37,500 nt of DNA, from NCBI RefSeq assembly GCF_964340395.1, contig NC_135567.1, positions 3,862,399 to 3,899,898 on the forward strand, read 5' to 3'. Shown here in pieces: positions 10,491 through 22,723 of this stretch (position 1 is its first letter; every line of letters starts with the position of its first letter). The translations under genes were made by a program, and so were the position numbers. The stretch comes from Glandiceps talaboti (lineage: Eukaryota; Hemichordata; Enteropneusta; Spengelidae). The notes beneath the pieces are model-generated. The model ran no database searches and was not told where the DNA came from. It worked only from the letters and a program-made list of their open reading frames with translations.

Positions 10491-11015
10491 TCATTGTTGA
10501 TGAGCAATGGGTCCTCTCCCATTGTCTGAATGGTAGTTTTGAGTAAATATTACTCTATTGTCATGGGAATATGTTGTGACTTACTACAGAGCCATAGAAC
10601 ACAACTTGACCTATCATCAGATTTTGTCGTACAGTGCGTAATTTTTTTCATTTCTAATTTTTCACTCAAATACGTTCATTATGTAATCATAAATTTGACA
10701 GTTCTTAACAAGTAAGTTTTAAAAGCCACTCAACTGTTTTCACAAACATTTCTGCTTCCACTAAAAGATTACACATCCAGACCTTTGATCTTTACCGATG
10801 ACATAGTGTTGCTATAGAAAACAAACACTGATGGTTCCTGTTTCTTGCCTGTCTGTGGCACCGATAGTATGACCAACAGTTTACTATGAATGTAAAAATG
10901 TAAAATCCGAAATCTACTCCAGAGTGCTGAAACTGAAATCATGTGGGGATGCGACAACGTCATCACATTTATATTGTAACAGTATTTCTCTTTGTTCTAT
11001 GTTCTGTATTTATTC
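10491..11015. other. Noncoding stretch, no gene seen
   Basis: A consensus-like donor (AACAAGTAAGTTT) is present near 10707 on the plus strand, but I found no convincing coding exon attached to it. Confidence 0.3.
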
Positions 11016-11017
11016 AT

Positions 11018-11088
<71 letters not shown>
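11016..11088. repeat. (TTTA)n microsatellite
   Basis: About eighteen uninterrupted TTTA tetramers. Confidence 0.95.
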
Positions 11089-12140
11089 GGTTGTTTGATG
11101 CTAGTGTTATATTCTATGTGGGTGATAACACATACCACAACATACAGGGAAATTGTGTAATAAGGGGGTAGGGGAGAATTTGTTGTCTTCAATGAAGATA
11201 ATAATAGTAGCTGCCACCAGGCAATGACTGACTTCCGTTTATCATTCGTTGAACTTCAGTAATAATAACTAAAGGTCATTTGACATTTAAAGTATCACGT
11301 ACACCAGTCCTGATTTGAACGCTGGCCAAGTCAAGGATCGTTGTCCAATCAGATTACATAAAACTGCTGATATTGAATTTATAGTCCATGAGCCAGATAG
11401 GGTGATTGGTACCAAAAAGTGATACCAAACGATATTTTCACCCGTGATGTATAATGCTATTCTAATATCAAAAATGTTTGGTGGACATTCCAAATGAGTA
11501 GCTTTTGGAAATTATACGATTTTTTGATATTATACATAAATACAGCACAATGATTAAAATTCCAACTATATATTCTAGGTCATTGGCTCTACCACTAATA
11601 CTTGGTTGTTTTTATGACTATTCCCTACACTAATAATAATTACTCTTTGTCTAGTACGGATTTTCATGACATATACAAGGTGCCAAATACAGTTGTCCAC
11701 TAAACATTTTTGAAATCTACAGAAAAAATGGTTTTATAAAAGTAATGTTTTATTTGGTACCTTATTTTGGTACTAATTGGCTAAAATCAGGGTCTGGCTA
11801 ATACACCAGTACGAAGGATCAAGTGGGAAGGTAAACTAGGTCGCTAAAAATGCAACAATTCATAATTACCGGAATCAACCTAACTAAGACTGAGTTTTAA
11901 TGTATATCGTTGTGTAAATATGTTTTATTGTATTAATTATGATGATAATTGTTTGTTTATTCATTGAATTGAGGAAAAGACATTAAACACGTGTACTTTT
12001 ACTCTATCAAGGCTGAGTTGAACTTTTTTTTTATGTTGTGAAATAATTATATACTTAGGGTCGAAACTAATTGCTCAATGTCAAATACAAACATTTTTTT
12101 TTACTTTGCGGTGTGGAATGAGCCACTTTAGTTCTCATCC
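11089..12140. other. Noncoding stretch, no gene seen
   Basis: A/T-rich sequence with no recognisable element. It forms the left flank of the first type 2 satellite block. Confidence 0.35.
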
Positions 12141-13987
12141 TACAACTGGCTTGGTATTCTTATCACTACATACTGGCTTGGTATTCATAGCACTACATAC
12201 TACTATATACTGGCTTGGTATTCATATCACCACATACAACTACATACTGGCTTTTGTATTCATATCACTACATACTACAACATACTGGCTTTGTATTCAT
12301 AGTACTACATACTACTACATACTCGCTTTGTATTCATATTGCTACGTACTACTACATACTGGCTTTGTATTCATAGCACTACTTACTACTACATACTGGC
12401 ATTGTAATCATATCACTACATACTACTATACCGGCTTTGTATTCATAACACTACATACTACTACATACTGGCTTTGTATTCATATCACTACATACTACTA
12501 CACACTGGCTTTATATTCATATCACTACATACTATTACATACTGTCTTTGTATTCATAGCACTTAGCACATACTACTACATACTGGCTTTGTATTCATAT
12601 CACTACATACTACTCCATATTGGCGTTGTAATCATATCACTGCATACTACTACACACTGGATTTGTATTCATATCACTACATACTACTGCATACTGGTTT
12701 GTATTCATATCACTACATACTACTACATAATGGCTTTGTATTCATAGTACTACACACTACTACATACTGAATTTGTATTCATAGCACTACATACTACTAC
12801 ATACTTCTACATACTGGCTTTGTATTCATAGTACTATATACTACTACATACTGTCTTTGTATTCATAGCACTAAATACTACTACATACCGGCTTTGTATT
12901 CATAGCACTACACACTACTACATAATGGCTTTGTAGTCAAGGCAGTACATACTACTACATATTGGATTTGTATCCATAGCACTACATACTGCTATATACT
13001 GGCTTTGTATTCATAGTACTACATACTACTACATACTGGCTTTGTATTCATAGCACTACACACTACTACATACTGGCTATGTATTCATAGCACTACATAT
13101 TACTACATAATGGTTTTGTAGTCATAGTACTACATATTACTACATACTGGCTTTTGTATTCATAGCAGTACATACTACTTCATACTGGCTTTGTATTCAT
13201 AGCACTACACACTACTACATACTGGCTTTGTATTCATAGCACTACATACTACTACATACTGGCTTTGTATTCATAGCACTACACACTACTACATACTGGC
13301 TATGTATTCATAGCACTACATATTACTACATACTGGCTTTGTATTCATAGTACTACATACTACTACATACTACTGGCTTTGTATTCATATTGCTACGTAC
13401 TACTACATACTGTCTGTGTATTCATAGCACTAAATACTACTACATACCGGCTTTGTATTCATAGCACTACATACTACTACATACTGTCTTTGTAATCATA
13501 GTACTACACACTATTACATACTGGCTTTGTATCAATAGCACTACACACTACTACATAAATGGCTTTGTATTCATAGCACTACACACTACTACTACTACAT
13601 ATTGGCTTTGTATTCATAGCACTACATACCCGCGGTACTACTACATACTGGCTTTGTATTCATAGCACTACACACTACTACATACTGGCTATGTATTCAT
13701 AGCACTACATATTACTACATACTGGCTTTGTATTCATAGCACTACACACTACTTTATAATGGCTTTGTATTCAAAGCACTACACACTACTACATATTGGC
13801 TTTGTATCCATAGCACTGCATACCCACGGTACTACTACATACTGGCTTTGTATTCATAGCACTACACACTACTACATAATGGCTTTGTATTCATAGCACT
13901 ACACACTACTATATATTGGCTTTGCATCCATAGCACTACATACCCGCGGTACTACTACATACTGGCTTTGTATTCATAGCACTACAT
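12140..13987. repeat. 37-bp satellite type 2, block 1, about 50 copies
   Basis: The monomer is ACTGGCTTTGTATTCATAG followed by CACTACATACTACTACAT (37 bp). It is more divergent than the type 1 satellite and includes irregular spacers such as CATACCCGCGGTACTAC, which recurs three times between 13627 and 13955 and marks a higher-order pattern. From about 12320 onward the block is duplicated 3848 bp downstream. Open frames across it are artefacts of a nearly stop-free monomer. Confidence 0.95.
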
Positions 13988-14065
13988 ATCTGGCCCGAGT
14001 ACGAGTAAAGAGACAAGTTTACAGAGTGTATATATAACGATTAGAGTTTAATGATTTATTGATTG

Positions 14066-14100
<35 letters not shown>

Positions 14101-14325
14101 ATAATCTTACCATTGACTAATATGGACAAAGATGTAAAATGAGTACACATTCGATGGATTGCTAATATTTGGTAGCCTTGTATGTAATTCTTTCGTTATT
14201 TGCTTTCACACTCAACATAGTCGAGTTGCATTGCTTTTTGCCGGACAGTGTTGAGTGAAACGCGTGCACCGTTAAGGAGGACAACACTATACTGTACACA
14301 ATTGAGTAAATTCTCTGTAACATGA

Positions 14326-14616
14326 AAAGGACCAGAATTACGCACGGATGCAGAACGACTAAACTACTACTGTGGTAGAAAACCCCAGTGTAGGTCGCCC
14401 TGGCAACCACTGCCTGTTGTACAAGAACTGAGTGCCTTGATGCTTACGAAACTGCCGCATATAAAGAGGATACTGGGTAATCCATGCAAATACGGGAAAT
14501 TCGATCTGCGGTACGGAGCACTAGCTTCAGGCTCTTGTTTTCAGCATTTTTTCTGTACTCCGAGAAACACACAGGTCATAAATCATGCACGAATTGTTTG
14601 TGAATGTCGTAGGATG
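14326..14616 (+). CDS. Candidate exon 1 of U1 gene, product unknown
   Basis: Open from a TGA at 14323 to the donor ATG|GTAACT at 14616/14617. The readable core is SPWQPLPVVQELSAL, then KRILGNPCKYGKFDLRYG, then ASGSCFQHFFCTPRN and INHARIVCECRRM. The true 5' boundary is uncertain: a strong internal acceptor (CTCTTGTTTTCAG) near 14542 would give a 24-codon exon in the same frame, or the exon may start further left. The first in-frame ATG is at 14440. It ends in phase 0 and joins the phase-0 acceptor at 14908 across a 291-bp intron. No domain is recognised. A minus-strand frame of 82 codons overlaps it and is an alternative I consider less likely because it has no splice partner. Confidence 0.35.
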
Positions 14617-14907
14617 GTAACTTGATACACATATTAGTTGAAAATCAATCAGTTTGTTTCATAGAACGTAAACAAAACTTTCAAAATGAGACAAATGTTT
14701 CTGCAAACGGCCGTCAAGAAAGCGTTAGATTGTGTGTCCCTCAGAATTATTCAAATATGCGACATTTCCATGTGGTGTTTACTCCCATGATAAGAGCTGC
14801 CTTCTCCCACTTATGATATATCATACCAATAGCAAACACTCATGGCGAGAAATGCATGTTGTTCTAAAATTAATGTATTATTATTTTTATTACAATCTAC
14901 TACATAG

Positions 14908-15120
14908 GTAACGGCACGTGATCTTGTCAACGAGTGGTTGTGTGATGAGCCGATCGTTCAATCGTATTGGCAACTTTTACAGGCATCGCAGGAATTTTCA
15001 GGACGGCAACTTACTGACGTTACCAGCATGCAAAGACGCTCATGGCTACAGGTATATTTGAGATATCCAAGGGCCAAGAGATGTTGTTTATTGGTAAACA
15101 CGGTGGACATAAAACCGTAA
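14908..15120 (+). CDS. Candidate terminal exon 2 of U1 gene, product unknown
   Basis: The acceptor TACAATCTACTACATAG precedes an open frame beginning VTARDLVNEWLCDEPIVQSY, then WQLLQASQEFSGRQLTD and TSMQRRSWLQ. The frame either reads on to TAA at 15120 (ending LLVNTVDIKP) or leaves through a donor at 15051/15052 (CTACAG|GTATAT). An AATAAA at about 15361 supports a terminal exon with a 240-nt 3' UTR. Compared with the diverged copy at 25360, four substitutions in the shared part are TTG/TTA, CCG/CCA, GAC/GAT (all silent) and TTA/GTA (Leu/Val), a pattern that looks constrained. The protein family is not recognised. Confidence 0.4.
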   Translation, partial: VTARDLVNEWLCDEPIVQSYWQLLQASQEFSGRQLTDVTSMQRRSWLQVYLRYPRAKRCCLLVNTVDIKP

Positions 15121-16074
15121 TTCCTGTTACGCATGTGTGTAGCTGTGTAAAACTCGAGTTGTACTGTCCTGTTTAGTCTCTTGGACAATTCCTATATCAC
15201 CATGGAAACTATCAAGGTGGCACATATGCAATATTGTTTACTCGACTAGATGAACAAATAAGGTCAACATGCCTAGCTTATCAGAGTAGTTTAATCAATG
15301 ATTCATTTTGAAACATTACAGTTTCAATAATTTACCTATGTAAATATTAGTTATAGTTGAATAAAGTTCAGTAGTAGCTGGCTTGCTTGGTAACAGACTT
15401 CTGGTGCGTCTTTCCCTCTTTTATAAAGCAATCCCTCACAAACATGTCATTGTCGAAGTTGACATGGGTTCAATCAATGTTATGCACTTTTTGTTATTAG
15501 TCTGATAAGCCTTAGCGTGTAACCGATATGTGTGAAATGCACAGATAGGGAATGTTTCTATTTTCAATTGGTGTTCAAACGCCAGTGAGTCACCACAAGT
15601 TCTCCACCTCCAAAAGATACAGCCAGTCATGTGCAAAATAGGGTGACAGGCACCAAGAGTTCCACCACAATGAGGTAAACGTATAGGGGATTCCCCTTCT
15701 CAGTCCCCGCGTTATGAATATTTAATGAGTTTTCACACAACATCAAAGTGTGAGGGCAGAAATCCCTTCTGAAGGTAACTATGGCGACTCCTGACTCCTG
15801 ACTCAACAAACCAAACATAATAGTTGAACTACTAATATTAGAATACATACTAAACTGTCATGAAGAAAAGATAATGTAGTAAATCACTCCGAGATATGGA
15901 GATTGAAAAGTACCAAACATTCTTACATATCACAATTTATTGCACATCTGAATTTTCTGCACACATAATAGTTACACTGCACTAAATTTAGGACTGCAGC
16001 AATCAATTCAACGGCCTTCGGAATAAAGACTGACATACACCATAGACCCTCAATATATATGCATACACACAATT

Positions 16075-17835
16075 AGCACTACATACTACTACATACTGGC
16101 TTTGTATTCATAGCAATACATATAACTACACACTGGCTTTGTATTCATAACACTACATACTACTACATACTGGCTTTGTATTCATATTGCTACGTACTAC
16201 TACATACTGGCTTTGTATTCATAGCACTACTTACTACTACATACTGGCATTGTAATCATATCACTACATACTACTATACCGGCTTTGTATTCATAACACT
16301 ACATACTACTACATACTGGCTTTGTATTCATATCACTACATACTACTACACACTGGCTTTATATTCATATCACTACATACTATTACATACTGTCTTTGTA
16401 TTCATAGCACTTAGCACATACTACTACATACTGGCTTTGTATTCATATCACTACATACTACTCCATATTGGCGTTGTAATCATATCACTGCATACTACTA
16501 CACACTGGATTTGTATTCATATCACTACATACTACTGCATACTGGTTTGTATTCATATCACTACATACTACTACATAATGGCTTTGTATTCATAGTACTA
16601 CACACTACTACATACTGAATTTGTATTCATAGCACTACATACTACTACATACTTCTACATACTGGCTTTGTATTCATAGTACTATATACTACTACATACT
16701 GTCTTTGTATTCATAGCACTAAATACTACTACATACCGGCTTTGTATTCATAGCACTACACACTACTACATAATGGCTTTGTAGTCAAGGCAGTACATAC
16801 TGCTACATATTGGATTTGTATCCATAGCACTACATACTGCTATATACTGGCTTTGTATTCATAGTACTACATACTACTACATACTGGCTTTGTATTCATA
16901 GCACTACACACTACTACATACTGGCTATGTATTCATAGCACTACATATTACTACATAATGGTTTTGTAGTCATAGTACTACATATTACTACATACTGGCT
17001 TTTGTATTCATAGCAGTACATACTACTTCATACTGGCTTTGTATTCATAGCACTACACACTACTACATACTGGCTTTGTATTCATAGCACTACATACTAC
17101 TACATACTGGCTTTGTATTCATAGCACTACACACTACTACATACTGGCTATGTATTCATAGCACTACATATTACTACATACTGGCTTTGTATTCATAGTA
17201 CCACATACTACTACATACTACTGGCTTTGTATTCATATTGCTACGTACTACTACATACTGTCTGTGTATTCATAGCACTAAATACTACTACATACCGGCT
17301 TTGTATTCATAGCACTACATACTACTACATACTGTCTTTGTAATCATAGTACTACACACTATTACATACTGGCTTTGTATCAATAGCACTACACACTACT
17401 ACATAAATGGCTTTGTATTCATAGCACTACACACTACTACTACTACATATTGGCTTTGTATTCATAGCACTACATACCCGCGGTACTACTACATACTGGC
17501 TTTGTATTCATAGCACTACACACTACTACATACTGGCTATGTATTCATAGCACTACATATTACTACATACTGGCTTTGTATTCATAGCACTACACACTAC
17601 TTTATAATGGCTTTGTATTCAAAGCACTACACACTACTACATATTGGCTTTGTATCCATAGCACTGCATACCCACGGTACTACTACATACTGGCTTTGTA
17701 TTCATAGCACTACACACTACTACATAATGGCTTTGTATTCATAGCACTACACACTACTATATATTGGCTTTGCATCCATAGCACTACATACCCGCGGTAC
17801 TACTACATACTGGCTTTGTATTCATAGCACTACAT
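16075..17835. repeat. 37-bp satellite type 2, block 2, about 48 copies
   Basis: Same monomers in the same order as block 1 from about 12320, offset by 3848 bp. Confidence 0.95.
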
Positions 17836-17913
17836 ATCTGGCCCGAGTACGAGTAAAGAGACAAGTTTACAGAGTGTATATATAACGATTAGAGTTTAAT
17901 GATTTATTGATTG

Positions 17914-17948
<35 letters not shown>

Positions 17949-18173
17949 ATAATCTTACCATTGACTAATATGGACAAAGATGTAAAATGAGTACACATTC
18001 GATGGATTGCTAATATTTGGTAGCCTTGTATGTAATTCTTTCGTTATTTGCTTTCACACTCAACATAGTCGAGTTGCATTGCTTTTTGCCGGACAGTGTT
18101 GAGTGAAACGCGTGCACCGTTAAGGAGGACAACACTATACTGTACACAATTGAGTAAATTCTCTGTAACATGA

Positions 18174-18464
18174 AAAGGACCAGAATTACGCACGGATGCA
18201 GAACGACTAAACTACTACTGTGGTAGAAAACCCCAGTGTAGGTCGCCCTGGCAACCACTGCCTGTTGTACAAGAACTGAGTGCCTTGATGCTTACGAAAC
18301 TGCCGCATATAAAGAGGATACTGGGTAATCCATGCAAATACGGGAAATTCGATCTGCGGTACGGAGCACTAGCTTCAGGCTCTTGTTTTCAGCATTTTTT
18401 CTGTACTCCGAGAAACACACAGGTCATAAATCATGCACGAATTGTTTGTGAATGTCGTAGGATG
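18174..18464 (+). CDS. Candidate exon 1, U2 copy
   Basis: Same sequence and same splice signals as 14326-14616 as far as I can see. Product unknown; call depends entirely on the U1 argument. Confidence 0.35.
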
Positions 18465-18755
18465 GTAACTTGATACACATATTAGTTGAAAATCAATCAG
18501 TTTGTTTCATAGAACGTAAACAAAACTTTCAAAATGAGACAAATGTTTCTGCAAACGGCCGTCAAGAAAGCGTTAGATTGTGTGTCCCTCAGAATTATTC
18601 AAATATGCGACATTTCCATGTGGTGTTTACTCCCATGATAAGAGCTGCCTTCTCCCACTTATGATATATCATACCAATAGCAAACACTCATGGCGAGAAA
18701 TGCATGTTGTTCTAAAATTAATGTATTATTATTTTTATTACAATCTACTACATAG

Positions 18756-18968
18756 GTAACGGCACGTGATCTTGTCAACGAGTGGTTGTGTGATGAGCCG
18801 ATCGTTCAATCGTATTGGCAACTTTTACAGGCATCGCAGGAATTTTCAGGACGGCAACTTACTGACGTTACCAGCATGCAAAGACGCTCATGGCTACAGG
18901 TATATTTGAGATATCCAAGGGCCAAGAGATGTTGTTTATTGGTAAACACGGTGGACATAAAACCGTAA
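18756..18968 (+). CDS. Candidate terminal exon 2, U2 copy
   Basis: Same as 14908-15120, with the acceptor ACTACATAG and stop at 18968. Product unknown. Confidence 0.4.
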   Translation, partial: VTARDLVNEWLCDEPIVQSYWQLLQASQEFSGRQLTDVTSMQRRSWLQVYLRYPRAKRCCLLVNTVDIKP

Positions 18969-19920
18969 TTCCTGTTACGCATGTGTGTAGCTGTGTAAAA
19001 CTCGAGTTGTACTGTCCTGTTTAGTCTCTTGGACAATTCCTATATCACCATGGAAACTATCAAGGTGGCACATATGCAATATTGTTTACTCGACTAGATG
19101 AACAAATAAGGTCAACATGCCTAGCTTATCAGAGTAGTTTAATCAATGATTCATTTTGAAACATTACAGTTTCAATAATTTACCTATGTAAATATTAGTT
19201 ATAGTTGAATAAAGTTCAGTAGTAGCTGGCTTGCTTGGTAACAGACTTCTGGTGCGTCTTTCCCTCTTTTATAAAGCAATCCCTCACAAACATGTCATTG
19301 TCGAAGTTGACATGGGTTCAATCAATGTTATGCACTTTTTGTTATTAGTCTGATAAGCCTTAGCGTGTAACCGATATGTGTGAAATGCACAGATAGGGAA
19401 TGTTTCTATTTTCAATTGGTGTTCAAACGCCAGTGAGTCACCACAAGTTCTCCACCTCCAAAAGATACAGCCAGTCATGTGCAAAATAGGGTGACAGGCA
19501 CCAAGAGTTCCACCACAATGAGGTAAACGTATAGGGGATTCCCCTTCTCAGTCCCCGCGTTATGAATATTTAATGAGTTTTCACACAACATCAAAGTGTG
19601 AGGGCAGAAATCCCTTCTGAAGGTAACTATGGCGACTCCTGACTCCTGACTCAACAAACCAAACATAATAGTTGAACTACTAATATTAGAATACATACTA
19701 AACTGTCATGAAGAAAAGATAATGTAGTAAATCACTCCGAGATATGGAGATTGAAAAGTACCAAATATTCTTACATATCACAATTTATTGCACATCTGAA
19801 TTTTCTGCACATAATAGTTACACTGCACTAAATTTAGGACTGCAGCAATCAATTCAACGGCCTTCGGAATAAAGACTGACATACACCATAGACCCTCAAT
19901 ATATATGCATACACACAATT

Positions 19921-21604
19921 AGCACTACATACTACTACATACTGGCTTTGTATTCATAGCAATACATATAACTACACACTGGCTTTGTATTCATAACACT
20001 ACATACTACTACATACTGGCTTTGTATTCATATTGCTACGTACTACTACATACTGGCTTTGTATTCATAGCACTACTTACTACTACATACTGGCATTGTA
20101 ATCATATCACTACATACTACTATACCGGCTTTGTATTCATAACACTACATACTACTACATACTGGCTTTGTATTCATATCACTACATACTACTACACACT
20201 GGCTTTATATTCATATCACTACATACTATTACATACTGTCTTTGTATTCATAGCACTTAGCACATACTACTACATACTGGCTTTGTATTCATATCACTAC
20301 ATACTACTCCATATTGGCGTTGTAATCATATCACTGCATACTACTACACACTGGATTTGTATTCATATCACTACATACTACTGCATACTGGTTTGTATTC
20401 ATATCACTACATACTACTACATAATGGCTTTGTATTCATAGTACTACACACTACTACATACTGAATTTGTATTCATAGCACTACATACTACTACATACTT
20501 CTACATACTGGCTTTGTATTCATAGTACTATATACTACTACATACTGTCTTTGTATTCATAGCACTAAATACTACTACATACCGGCTTTGTATTCATAGC
20601 ACTACACACTACTACATAATGGCTTTGTAGTCAAGGCAGTACATACTACTACATATTGGATTTGTATCCATAGCACTACATACTGCTATATACTGGCTTT
20701 GTATTCATAGTACTACATACTACTACATACTGGCTTTGTATTCATAGCACTACACACTACTACATACTGGCTATGTATTCATAGCACTACATATTACTAC
20801 ATAATGGTTTTGTAGTCATAGTACTACATATTACTACATACTGGCTTTTGTATTCATAGCAGTACATACTACTTCATACTGGCTTTGTATTCATAGCACT
20901 ACACACTACTACATACTGGCTTTGTATTCATAGCACTATATACTACTACATACTGGCTTTGTATTCATAGCACTACACACTACTACATACTGGCTATGTA
21001 TTCATAGCACTACATATTACTACATACTGGCTTTGTATTCATAGTACTACATACTACTACATACTGGCTTTATATTCATAGCACTACATACTACTACATA
21101 CTGTCTTTGTAATCATAGTACTACACACTATTACATACTGGCTTTGTATCAATAGCACTACACACTACTACATAAATGGCTTTGTATTCATAGCACTACA
21201 CACTACTACTACTACATATTGGCTTTGTATTCATAGCACTACATACCCGCGGTACTACTACATACTGGCTTTGTATTCATAGCACTACACACTACTACAT
21301 ACTGGCTATGTATTCATAGCACTACATATTACTACATACTGGCTTTGTATTCATAGCACTACACACTACTTTATAATGGCTTTGTATTCAAAGCACTACA
21401 CACTACTACATATTGGCTTTGTATCCATAGCACTGCATACCCACGGTACTACTACATACTGGCTTTGTATTCATAGCACTACACACTACTACATAATGGC
21501 TTTGTATTCATAGCACTACACACTACTATATATTGGCTTTGCATCCATAGCACTACATACCCGCGGTACTACTACATACTGGCTTTGTATTCATAGCACT
21601 ACAT
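19921..21604. repeat. 37-bp satellite type 2, block 3, about 45 copies
   Basis: Matches block 2 but lacks about 77 bp (two monomers plus 3 bp) near 21050, where the ATTGCTACGTACTACTACA monomer and its neighbour are missing. This accounts for nearly all of the shorter 3769-bp offset between units 2 and 3. Confidence 0.95.
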
Positions 21605-21682
21605 ATCTGGCCCGAGTACGAGTAAAGAGACAAGTTTACAGAGTGTATATATAACGATTAGAGTTTAATGATTTATTGATTG

Positions 21683-21717
<35 letters not shown>

Positions 21718-21942
21718 ATAATCTTACCATTGACTAATATGGACAAAGATGTAAAATGAGTACACATTCGATGGATTGCTAATATTTGGTAGCCTTGTAT
21801 GTAATTCTTTCGTTATTTGCTTTCACACTCAACATAGTCGAGTTGCATTGCTTTTTGCCGGACAGTGTTGAGTGAAACGCGTGCACCGTTAAGGAGGACA
21901 ACACTATACTGTACACAATTGAGTAAATTCTCTGTAACATGA

Positions 21943-22233
21943 AAAGGACCAGAATTACGCACGGATGCAGAACGACTAAACTACTACTGTGGTAGAAAAC
22001 CCCAGTGTAGGTCGCCCTGGCAACCACTGCCTGTTGTACAAGAACTGAGTGCCTTGATGCTTACGAAACTGCCGCATATAAAGAGGATACTGGGTAATCC
22101 ATGCAAATACGGGAAATTCGATCTGCGGTACGGAGCACTAGCTTCAGGCTCTTGTTTTCAGCATTTTTTCTGTACTCCGAGAAACACACAGGTCATAAAT
22201 CATGCACGAATTGTTTGTGAATGTCGTAGGATG
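21943..22233 (+). CDS. Candidate exon 1, U3 copy
   Basis: Same as U1 exon 1, with the donor ATG|GTAACT intact at 22233/22234. Product unknown. Confidence 0.35.
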
Positions 22234-22525
22234 GTAACTTGATACACATATTAGTTGAAAATCAATCAGTTTGTTTCATAGAACGTAAACAAAACTTTCA
22301 AAATGAGACAAATGTTTCTGCAAACGGCCGTCAAGAAAGCGTTAGATTGTGTGTCCCTCAGAATTATTCAAATATGCGACATTTCCATGTGGTGTTTACT
22401 CCCATGATAAGAGTTGCCTTCTCCCACTTATGATATAGCATACCAATAGCAAACACTCATGGCGAGAAATGCATGTTGTTCTAAAATTAATGTATTATTA
22501 TTTTTTATTACAGTCTACTACATAC

Positions 22526-22723
22526 GTAACGGCACGTGATCTTGTCAACGAGTGGTTATGTGATGAGCCGATCGTTCAATCGTATTGGCAACTTTTACAG
22601 GCATCGCAGGAATTTTCAGGACGGCAACTTACTGACGTTACCAGCATGCAAAGACGCTCACGGCTACAGGTGTATTTGAGATATCCAAGGGCCAAGAGAT
22701 GTTGTTTATTGGTGAACACGTGA
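22526..22723 (+). CDS. Candidate terminal exon 2, U3 copy with changed acceptor and stop
   Basis: Here the TAG used as acceptor in U1 and U2 is TAC, so that site is lost; but four codons upstream the sequence now reads TTTTTTATTACAG, a better acceptor. Splicing there would add STTY in frame before VTARDLVNEW. Downstream the sequence GTGAACACGTGAAC shortens the protein to end LLVNT. Trp is replaced by Arg in the RRSRLQ block. The product is unknown. The frame is open either way, which is notable but is not proof of function. Confidence 0.35.
   Translation, partial: VTARDLVNEWLCDEPIVQSYWQLLQASQEFSGRQLTDVTSMQRRSRLQVYLRYPRAKRCCLLVNT

Larger units (their letters stand above)
13988..16074. repeat. 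Unique block U1 of the duplicated unit
   Basis: Begins ATCTGGCCCGAGTACGAG and has a (GATT)n tract at 14057-14100. It carries the two candidate exons described separately, an AATAAA near 15361 and a short TGACTCC direct repeat near 15786, and ends ATACACACAATT before the next satellite block. Confidence 0.85.
12320..16170. repeat. Segmental tandem duplication, unit 1 (3848 bp)
   Basis: Satellite block plus unique block U1. Every landmark recurs 3848 bp to the right (for example 14162 to 18010) with only a handful of substitutions seen by eye, such as ACTACTAC/ACTGCTAC near 12948 and CAAACATT/CAAATATT near 15924. The duplication must be recent, or an assembly artefact. Confidence 0.9.
17836..19920. 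repeat. Unique block U2
   Basis: Nearly identical to U1. The visible differences are single bases and a 2-bp deletion (GCACATAATAG for GCACACATAATAG near 19808). Confidence 0.9.

Noticed and set aside
12106-12747. 213-codon frame and similar frames at 16176, 20022, 31047 and 36439
   Set aside because: Satellite type 2 artefacts; the peptide is a translation of 37-bp monomers in three rotating frames.
14162-14410. 82-codon minus-strand frame in U1 (also 18010, 21779)
   Set aside because: Overlaps the plus-strand candidate exon, has no splice partner, and is lost in the U4 copy because its sequence is replaced.
15436-15848. Minus-strand frames of 66 and 73 codons in U1 and its copies
   Set aside because: No acceptor/donor pairs or family resemblance; the diverged copies carry indels that disrupt them.
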